From Streptomyces sp. CG4 (GTDB lineage Bacteria > Actinomycetota > Actinomycetes > Streptomycetales > Streptomycetaceae), in the NCBI RefSeq assembly GCF_041080655.1, contig NZ_CP163525.1, positions 9,300,001 to 9,364,000 of the forward strand: a stretch of 64,000 bases of DNA, written 5' to 3'. Under the pieces are notes generated by a model, which worked only from the letters and a program-made list of their open reading frames with translations, was not told the origin of the DNA and made no database searches. Below, one piece after another: positions 58,365 through 64,000 of the stretch. Every line of letters starts with the position of its first letter. Position 1 is the first letter of the stretch. Position numbers and translations under genes: made by a program.

Positions 58365-59549
58365 ATGCCCGCCGTCGTCCCTGCGCTCCGCGACCGGCCC
58401 GCCTATCTATGGGGTATCCGCGTCATGCGGCTCGCCGGTCTGGCGGCCCTGCTCGCCAGCACCGCGCATGCTCGTCCACCCGCCGGCTGGCACGGCCGGG
58501 GGCTCGCGATTTCCTGCGCGCTGGCGGTGAGCGCGGCCGGGTGGCTGCTGTGGATCGCCGTGGAGCACCGACAGCGGCTGCTGACCGTGGCCCTGGCCGC
58601 GACGGCGCTGGGCGGGGGTGCCCTGGGCGGACTGTCCCCGCACTCGGTCGGCATCGCCGCGGCGGCCGTGGCGGCAATGGTGGTGGCGGCGGCTCTGGCC
58701 CCCGAGACGTCCATCGCGATCGCCGTGGCCGGGGCACTCGCCCTGGCCGTGACCACCATCGTGGTCGGCGGCGGTACGGCGGTGATGCTCGGCTACCTGG
58801 TGCTGATCGGTGCCGGTCTGGGGACGGGCTTCATCCGTCTCGGCCACATCCAGCGCGCCGACCAGGCCGAGGCGCTGCTGGAACAGACCCGCCGTGCCCG
58901 GCAGGCCGAGGCCCAGGCCGCCGTCCTGCACGAGCGTACCCGGATCGCCCGCGAGATCCACGACATCCTCGCCCACTCCCTCGGCGCCCTGTCCATGCAA
59001 CTCGAAGCCGCGCAGGCACTGTTGCAGCAAAGCCCGGCAACCCGCGAGGACCCCGCCCTGGGCAAGGCCCTCGGTTGTGTCGGCCGGGCCGGGGACCTCG
59101 CCCGCGCGGGGCTGACCGAGACCCGCCGCGCCGTTCACGCCCTTCGCGAGGACAGCGCGCTTCTGCCCGAGCTGCTGGCCCGCCTGACCACCGGGCCCGA
59201 GCAGGACGACACCGCCCCGGCCGTGCGCCTCCACGTCGAGGGAACCGTCCGCCGCCTGGAACCGGACGCCACCCTCGCCGTGCTGCGCACCGCACAGGAG
59301 GCGGTCACCAACGCGGCCAAACACGCCCCCGGCCAACCCGTCACGCTCACCCTCGTCTACACCGAGGACCACACCATGCTCACCGCTTCCAACCCGCTGC
59401 CCGACGCCACCGCTCCCCGGCCCCTCGGCGCCACCGGAGCCGGCTACGGCCTGACCGGGCTGCGCGAACGCGCCCTGCTGGCAGGCGGCACCCTTCACAC
59501 CGAAGTCATGGACAACACCTGGCAGGTGTGCGTCACAATTCCCGCGTGA
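58365..59549 (+). CDS. Sensor histidine kinase, HisKA_3 (NarL/DesK-type)
   Basis: 394 residues from ATG 58365, with GGGAG upstream; the longer frame to 58227 has no start signal. Six helices in residues about 20-165 form a membrane sensor with little periplasmic loop. Then a coiled linker (RADQAEALLEQTRRARQAEAQAAVLHERTRIA), HisKA_3 with the phospho-acceptor His199 in REIHDILAHSLGAL, and HATPase with N box AVTNAAKHAPG and G box GYGLTGLRERALLAGG. Such kinases sense membrane state or small lipophilic signals. Coupled to the response regulator by a GTGA overlap. Predicted to control the ACCC-repeat promoters around it. Confidence 0.93.
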   Translation: MPAVVPALRDRPAYLWGIRVMRLAGLAALLASTAHARPPAGWHGRGLAISCALAVSAAGWLLWIAVEHRQRLLTVALAATALGGGALGGLSPHSVGIAAAAVAAMVVAAALAPETSIAIAVAGALALAVTTIVVGGGTAVMLGYLVLIGAGLGTGFIRLGHIQRADQAEALLEQTRRARQAEAQAAVLHERTRIAREIHDILAHSLGALSMQLEAAQALLQQSPATREDPALGKALGCVGRAGDLARAGLTETRRAVHALREDSALLPELLARLTTGPEQDDTAPAVRLHVEGTVRRLEPDATLAVLRTAQEAVTNAAKHAPGQPVTLTLVYTEDHTMLTASNPLPDATAPRPLGATGAGYGLTGLRERALLAGGTLHTEVMDNTWQVCVTIPA

Positions 59550-60226
59550 CCGGTACCACGCCCCCCATCAGAGTCCTCGTCGTCGACGACCAAGCCGCTG
59601 TCCGGGAAGGACTGGCGCTGCTGCTGGACACCCTCCCGGGTATCGAGGTCGTCGGCCAGGCCGAGGACGGCAACGCCGCAGCTGCGCTCGCCCGCGACCT
59701 CCAGCCGGACGTGGTGCTTATGGACCTCAACATGCCGCACTGCGACGGTATCGACGCCACCACCCGCATCCTCGCCGACCGTCCGGACATCCGGGTGGTG
59801 GTGCTGACCACCTACGAGGACGACACGTCCATCCTCGGTGCTCTGCAGGCCGGCGCCCTCGGCTACCTGACCAAGGCCGCCACCCGCGCCGACATCGAAC
59901 GCGCCGTCAAGGCCGCCGCAGCAGGCCAGGCCGTCCTCGACCCCGCCGCGCAGCGCACCCTGCTCGCCGCCGCCACCGGCACACCCGCCCCGGCCGCGCC
60001 CGCCGGCTCCGCCCCAAGCGATCTCACCGCCCGCGAGGCGGACGTACTGCGTCTGATCGCCGAGGGCCGGTCCAACCGGGAGATCGCCCGCCAGCTCGTC
60101 GTCAGCGAAGCCACCGTCAAAACCCACATCAACCGCATCTTCACCAAGACCGGCAGCCGCGACCGCGCCCAGGCCATCCGCTACGCCTACACCCACGGCT
60201 ATGCCGAGCCTGGAACGAGCGCGTGA
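59546..60226 (+). CDS. NarL/FixJ-family (LuxR-type) response regulator
   Basis: 226 residues from GTG overlapping the kinase stop. Receiver domain: VLVVDDQAAVREGLALLL, phospho-acceptor Asp60 in VVLMDLNMP, LTTYEDDTSI and YLTKAA with the conserved Lys. A 35-residue linker then GerE-type HTH (about 156-205): LTAREADVLRLIAEGRSNREIARQLVVSEATVKTHINRIFTKTG. Cognate partner of the kinase. Two half-sites 11 bp apart, one turn of the helix, fit a dimer of this class, which makes the three repeat promoters its likely targets. Followed by a membrane protein with a further GTGA overlap. Confidence 0.95.
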   Translation: MTGTTPPIRVLVVDDQAAVREGLALLLDTLPGIEVVGQAEDGNAAAALARDLQPDVVLMDLNMPHCDGIDATTRILADRPDIRVVVLTTYEDDTSILGALQAGALGYLTKAATRADIERAVKAAAAGQAVLDPAAQRTLLAAATGTPAPAAPAGSAPSDLTAREADVLRLIAEGRSNREIARQLVVSEATVKTHINRIFTKTGSRDRAQAIRYAYTHGYAEPGTSA

Positions 60227-60633
60227 CCACCCGCCCGACGACACCCCCGCCGACGACCCGCTTCGGGCTCCCACGCTGGATCGGACCGCTGTATCTGACG
60301 CTGAGCGCGATCCTGCTGCCCTGGATCGTCTACCTCTCCCACTCCCTGCCGGGGCGCCAGCTGTCCGAGCACTACCGCATGGCCTGGGTCGGATTCGACG
60401 TCTTCCTCCTCGGCCAACTCGCCCGTACCGGCGCCTACGCCCTGCGTTCCCGCCGGCGTGACCGTGTCCCTCCCCACGCCGCCGCCAGCGCCGCCATGCT
60501 CTGCGTCGACGCATGGTTCGACATCACCACCAGCACCCCTCACGACCTGCCGCTCTCCCTCCTCCTCGCCGCAGCCGTCGAACTCCCCCTCGCCGGCCTG
60601 TGCTGGTGGCTGGCCACCCGCCCTCGCACCTGA
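60223..60633 (+). CDS. Membrane protein in the two-component operon
   Basis: 136 residues from GTG overlapping the regulator stop. Three or four helices: WIGPLYLTLSAILLPWIVYL, MAWVGFDVFLLGQLARTGAYAL, AASAAMLCVDAWFDI, LPLSLLLAAAVELPLAGLCWWLA, with a motif DAWFDITT between. Resembles streptomycete membrane proteins of unknown function that accompany NarL-type systems and may feed signal to the kinase. Translationally coupled, so produced with the pair. Unknown role. Confidence 0.82.
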   Translation: MTTRPTTPPPTTRFGLPRWIGPLYLTLSAILLPWIVYLSHSLPGRQLSEHYRMAWVGFDVFLLGQLARTGAYALRSRRRDRVPPHAAASAAMLCVDAWFDITTSTPHDLPLSLLLAAAVELPLAGLCWWLATRPRT

Positions 60634-60721
60634 GCGCCCCGACCGACACGAGCCCGGCCAGCCTTCCTGGGCGCCCCAGACCCGTTAGGCAGAGCCAGGC
60701 ACGCCATGGTCGTATCCGCCT

Positions 60722-60787
60722 CCACCCAACCCCCACCCGGAGTACAACCACGCGCCGACGCCCGGCGAACACCCCGGTCCCTAGCGT
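60722..60787 (+). promoter_or_regulatory. Promoter P3, ACCC-repeat family
   Basis: CCACCC begins at 60722 and again at 60733 (11 bases apart); TAGCGT (-10) begins at 60782, exactly 49 bases after the second. The -10 ends 55 bases before the small membrane protein start at 60843. Confidence 0.68.
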
Positions 60788-60842
60788 GAAGGACATCCAA
60801 GGCAACACCCAGCAGCGATGACAGCAAACCGGAGGCCCTGAC

Positions 60843-61004
60843 ATGTTCCTCGCCCACTACATCGCCGGATGGATCGGCATCCCCACCGGAGTCGTCATCG
60901 CGGCCCTGTTCATCCTCCGCAAGCGCGGCCTGGAACTGCGCGCCCGTCGGCAGCAGGCCCGCAAGTCCACCGCCCCTGCCCAGCCGCAGCGGCCCGCCCG
61001 TTGA
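60843..61004 (+). CDS. Small single-pass membrane protein
   Basis: 53 residues, with GGAGG 7 bases before the ATG. One helix near residues 5-25 (HYIAGWIGIPTGVVIAALFIL) then a basic tail (RKRGLELRARRQQARKS) ending in APAQPQRPAR. Its promoter P3 is of the ACCC-repeat family, which places it in the predicted two-component regulon. Small membrane proteins often regulate kinases, transporters or proteases; no family match here. Confidence 0.72.
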   Translation: MFLAHYIAGWIGIPTGVVIAALFILRKRGLELRARRQQARKSTAPAQPQRPAR

Positions 61005-61140
61005 CAGCTCAGGAGCCGGGTCGATCCGAGACCCACCAAACGCCGACGGTCTCCACCACGCCATGCTCGGCATCACCCGCCTACACGCCCCCACCCTCGC
61101 TGAGTGACAGAGAACGCTGGTCAAGCAGCATGCCCTAGAT

Positions 61141-61620
61141 GTTCTGTCCGGTGAGGTTGTGGACGGGTGAGGCAGGTCTCTGCTGAGGGATCTCGAACAG
61201 GTGAGGGCCTTCCGGCTTCGGTGTGGATTGCGACGTCTACACGAACAGAAAGGCCCTCGTGGTCCACCGTATGCACCTCTGACCGAGACCGGACGCCTGC
61301 GGCTTGCCCGCTGCGTGGTCGAAGACGACTGGCCGCTGCGCCGTGCCGCGGAACGCTGCCAGGTCTCGCCGACCACCGCCCGGCGCTGGGCTGACCGCTA
61401 CCAGGCGTTCGGTGAGGCAGGCATGACCGATCGCTCCAGCCGCCCGCGCACCAGCCCGCGCCGGATGCCGACCCGTACCGAGCGGCGCATCATCAAGGTC
61501 CGCGTCATGCGCCGCTGGGGACCGGCCCGCATCGCGCACCTACTGCGACTGGTCCCGTCCACCGTGCACCGCGTGCTGGCCCGCTTGGCCCGGGGCTGGC
61601 GGGAGACCCGGGACAGGTAG
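61141..61620 (+). mobile_element. IS481-family transposase remnant
   Basis: Residues from about 61265: APLTETGRLRLARCVVEDDWPLRRAAERCQVSPTTARRWADRYQAFGEAGMTDRSSRPRTSPRRMPTRTERRIIKVRVMRRWGPARIAHLLRLVPSTVHRVL, the N-terminal HTH region of IS481 transposases. The beginning needs a one-base shift (the family has VHRNAPLT; here the codons read PPYAPLT), and the gene stops at 61620 before the DDE domain. The left end probably lies near TGTCCGGTGAGG at 61142. The right end is lost. Confidence 0.75.
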
Positions 61621-62087
61621 GGGAAGCCGCCTCCGTCGCAACGTCCTGCCGCAGGCCGGAAGCCAGGCGGTGGGTCAGTGCCAATGGCGGATCCCTCCGG
61701 AACGCCTCCGTCCCCCCGATGTCAGTCGGCGGGTACAGGGGCGCCCCCACTTCGTCGAACGGCAAGGGAGGTGACGGAGGCATTGAAGTGGGCGCCATCC
61801 CGGGCGCTACACATGACGGCTCGGCGGCCGTGCCCACATCTTCCAACCCCGAGACGGCGTATGTCTCACCACTGGTCGTCTCTGCGAGCAGGGGAGGGTG
61901 TGGCGTGACGACCGTTCGGGAGAGGAGGGCTTCCGTTCCCGCGGAGAGGCCGGATTCGTGGACTGGCGTCTCGACTGCCTCGTGTGGCCGGAGGCTGCCG
62001 CTCGGCAGCCGGTCACAAGGACTGATCAGGTGTGCCAGGTGCTGGAGCGGCATAGGCGGCGGTAGTTCCACTGCTCAAGGGCAGATG
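61621..62087. other. Intergenic region after the IS remnant
   Basis: About 470 bases; no supported gene. An imperfect inverted repeat at about 61738-61800 (GGCGCCCCCACTTC with GAAGTGGGCGCC) is the only visible structure. Confidence 0.35.
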
Positions 62088-62126
62088 GGGAAAGCCCCGG
62101 ACCGTGATCGGTCCTGAGACTTTCCC
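62088..62126 (-). terminator. Terminator of the Gly-rich secreted protein gene
   Basis: GGGAAAG (62088-62094) with CTTTCCC (62120-62126), and inside it GGACCG (62099-62104) with CGGTCC (62109-62114) around TGAT. About 20 bases after the stop. Confidence 0.6.
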
Positions 62127-62144
62127 GTGCGTCGAGTGGTGCCT

Positions 62145-62858
62145 TTACCACTCGTCGTGGTCGCAGACCACCCGGAAGCTGCCCACGACGCCGTGGTGAC
62201 CGAATTCGCCATCGCCGTCGAAACCGAATTCGCCGCCGTGGTCATGGGGCACCACGCCGAAGGTCTCGCTGCGGGGTCCCACGACGGCGACCGGAGGGCC
62301 ACCGTCGCAGTCGAAGCCCCGGAAGACTTCGACGGCCCTCCTGCTTTCATTGCGGACATTGAAGCTGTCAGCGCCCAGTCCGCTGGCCACGGTGATGCAC
62401 CCCCTAACGAAGCCGGGGTACGAACGTTCGTTGAAGAAGATCCTTCCGCCCCTCCTGTGGCCCTCACCGTGTCCACCCCCGCCGTCACGTCCGCCGCCCT
62501 CACCGTGCCCACCGCCGCCGTCACGTGCGCCGCCCTCACCGTGCCCACCGCCGCCTTCACGTCCGCCTCCGCCGTCACTGCGTCCGCCGCCATCGCGGCT
62601 CCCGCTGCCGCCTCCGCCCCCGTTCTTGGCGCCCGAAGGAGCCGAGGCAGAAGCGGCAGGAGCTGCGGATGCGGGGTGTTGCGCAGGCTGGGTGGCGTGG
62701 TGGGTCGGTTGGGCGGGGTGGTGGAGTGGCTGGGCTGCCCGGTGGACAGCCGGGGAAGCCGGGGTGGATTCGACGGTCGAGGCATAGGTGATGCCACCGG
62801 CTGCAAGGACGGTCGCGCCTATTCCGGCGCCTACCACAGCGAAAGTACGCGAGGGCAT
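62145..62858 (-). CDS. Secreted glycine-rich repeat protein
   Basis: 237 residues from ATG 62858 (PSRTFAVVGAGIGATVLAAGG), the signal-anchor start; ATG 62927 adds a different N-terminus. After an Ala/Pro/His linker comes a Gly-His-Glu-Asp region with repeats of the GGxRDGGGGHGE type (12 residues, three near copies at 62460-62567), then a folded C-terminal domain (GRIFFNERSYPGFVRGCITVASGLGADSFNVRNESRRAVEVFRGFDCDGGPPVAVVGP) with two cysteines in CITV and DCDG. No family recognised. Low-complexity linkers are common in wall-associated streptomycete proteins. Confidence 0.72.
   Translation of the reverse strand: MPSRTFAVVGAGIGATVLAAGGITYASTVESTPASPAVHRAAQPLHHPAQPTHHATQPAQHPASAAPAASASAPSGAKNGGGGGSGSRDGGGRSDGGGGREGGGGHGEGGARDGGGGHGEGGGRDGGGGHGEGHRRGGRIFFNERSYPGFVRGCITVASGLGADSFNVRNESRRAVEVFRGFDCDGGPPVAVVGPRSETFGVVPHDHGGEFGFDGDGEFGHHGVVGSFRVVCDHDEW
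62460..62567 (-). repeat. 36-base tandem repeat, three copies
   Basis: Three consecutive 36-base units (62460-62495, 62496-62531, 62532-62567), about 90% identical, encoding the 12-residue Gly-rich repeats of the secreted protein above. A further degenerate copy follows. Confidence 0.8.
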
Positions 62859-63063
62859 GGACACTTCTCTCTTTCCTATGTGCGTCGGCCGGACGACCGA
62901 CCTGCGATGAACGTACCGACAGCTCATATAACTGGCATTCCGGGCATGTCCAGGGTGTGAGGCTGTAAGGCCAACCGGGTGTCAGAAGTTCAGGGCGTCA
63001 CATACCCGCAGCCGTAGGGCCTCGGCCACGCTGCTGACACCCCAACCAGGGCAAGCACCAGGA

Positions 63064-63219
63064 TGAGCCGCAGCACGCCTCGCGCGGTGCTGATCTATCA
63101 GCACCTGGTCAACGGCCGTGACCAGGAGATGGCCGAACGGCTGGGCTCGATGATCCGCAAGGCTCGGGGTGAAGCGGACTCCTGGCGGACCGTGTGGCAT
63201 GTGTGTGGCAAGCCGTGAT
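63064..63219 (+). pseudogene. Fragment of a tyrosine-recombinase integrase
   Basis: MSRSTPRAVLIYQHLVNGRDQEMAERLGSMIRKARGE, then ADSWRTVWHVCGKP and a stop. This is the end of the pSAM2/phage-type integrase, in which the catalytic Tyr lies in the STxAALIYQHxxxxRD motif (the Y of LIYQH is here). The rest of the catalytic domain is absent. Suggests an integrative element once sat here. Confidence 0.65.
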
Positions 63220-63275
63220 CATTGCAAAGGGCCGGTCGCTGTGTTCACAGGTCAGCCGTTTGAGTGCGAGCCAAC

Positions 63276-64000
63276 CTAGTGGCGCTCTGCGCCCGCGTCA
63301 CGCCTGCCCGGGAAGTGATCACCAGGGGTACGGAAAGCGCGGGCGAGCGGGCGTTCGTAGGCGGCGGCCGGCCTCAGAAGGAACGCCTTCTCCTGGCCGA
63401 GGTTGTCGATGGGGGGACCCACGATCTCGTAGGGCTGGGGCAGTTCGGGCCCGCCCGAGACGTGAGCCCGGCAGCCCTCGCGGACGAGGCAGGCCAGGAC
63501 GGTAGCCTCGCCGAGCGGTTCGGAGAGCTCGGCCGTCGCGACGTGGGAGCGTGCGGCCTGTGCGGTCGTGGTGTCGATATGGCGGTGCAAGACGAGAATC
63601 GCGTCGCGTATCTCGATCAGCTTCCGGTACATCAGGAACTGCCGGGGGAAGCCGCGCCGCAGCACCTCGCACAGGCGGCACCGGGGGGAGTTCAGTACGG
63701 CCTCGGGAACCGCGTCGATCAGTCCGCGCCACAGGGCCACAGACGCCAGATCGTCCCGGTGTCGGCCGGGGCGCGGCCCGCGGCGGCGAGGGTGGGGACG
63801 AGGACGGCCGTCGAGGTCAGCAAACACCCCAGCGGCGGCAGGAGGGGGACGACCGGTACGGCGGAGTCGGCGGGGGTGAACACCAGCACGGCGTTGGCCG
63901 CCCAGTACGGCAGGGCGAGTGCCGCTCCCAGGCCGATCGAGCTGAGGACGGAGGCAACGCGGCAGTGGCCACCGTACTGCGCGAGAGGTTCGGGCTGGAG
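63276..64000 (-). pseudogene. DUF6545 (MAB_1171c-type) membrane protein, frameshifted, cut by the window edge
   Basis: From the right edge one frame gives LSSIGLGAALALPYWAANAVLVFTPAD, helix, PVVPLLPPLGCLLTSTAVLVPTLAAAG and TIWRLWP, then a stop. The continuation LWRGLIDAVPEAVLNSPRC to LMYRKLIEIRDAILVL, the DUF6545 domain typical of the MAB_1171c-like family, is in the next frame and ends at 63276. LWP-LW would join if one C were added to the CCC at about 63738. So a single-base deletion or a sequencing error. N-terminal helices are outside the window. Confidence 0.7.

Noticed and set aside
62145..62858. CRISPR-like array in the Gly-rich gene repeats
   Set aside because: The units are contiguous coding repeats without spacers.

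Overview
The window looks like a Streptomyces chromosome (inference from composition and gene content). GC is very high, third codon positions are almost always G or C, GTG starts are common, genes overlap at GTGA, and the gene families are typical of streptomycetes: TrmB, PucR, DesK/DesR-type systems, ECF42 sigma with a DGPF protein, S53 and S1 secreted proteases, an SLT-domain protein, an eCIS-core protein and a NACHT ATPase. The mix of accessory enzymes, IS fragments, an integrase fragment, a tRNA remnant and about a dozen broken genes suggests a chromosome arm or other variable region. No rRNA, intact tRNA or CRISPR array is visible.

Layout. 1-9.3 kb: the 5' end of a GntP gluconate permease, a P-loop ATPase, an amidohydrolase, PpiB, a beta-helix protein with a damaged start, a VOC protein, a urea transporter, a small Smr protein, and a divergent S53 peptidase/TrmB regulator pair. 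9.3-16.7 kb: a broken TetR gene, a cysteine-synthase-like enzyme, a DGPF protein with its ECF42 sigma factor, a BAAT-type hydrolase, a cytochrome P450 and a secreted SLT protein. 16.8-23.6 kb: an unassigned compact cluster with DUF1152 and a truncated radical-SAM gene on one strand and two ATP-grasp ligases, an MFS exporter and a GNAT/FemAB-like transferase on the other. 24-30.5 kb: secreted phosphate-releasing enzymes (phospholipase C-type and purple acid phosphatase, the latter behind a PHO box) and an S1 protease. 30.7-46.4 kb: an eCIS-core (DUF4157) protein, PPOX protein, a monooxygenase/SDR/hydrolase operon with a PucR regulator, a DHA2 exporter with its MerR regulator, membrane and GNAT proteins, a wrecked TetR/hydrolase pair, a peptidoglycan-binding protein and an AraC regulator. 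46.5-55.1 kb: IS and phosphatase fragments, PP2C phosphatase, PhoU, a tRNA-Arg remnant, a large membrane-anchored NACHT protein and a TetR/SDR divergent pair.

55.7-64 kb holds the most distinctive feature. A histidine kinase/response regulator/membrane protein operon is flanked by three transcription units whose promoters are built identically: two ACCC-type repeats 11 bp apart, the second exactly 49 bp upstream of a TAGCGT or TAGCTT -10 box. The units encode a membrane protein, a tandem pair of 17-residue cationic amphipathic peptides, and a 53-residue single-pass membrane protein. Inference: these units form a local regulon of that two-component system. The right end has an IS481 remnant, a glycine-rich secreted protein, an integrase fragment and a frameshifted DUF6545 gene running off the edge.

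Many genes are interrupted by single-base frameshifts. This may be real decay or uncorrected homopolymer errors; the sequence alone cannot decide.
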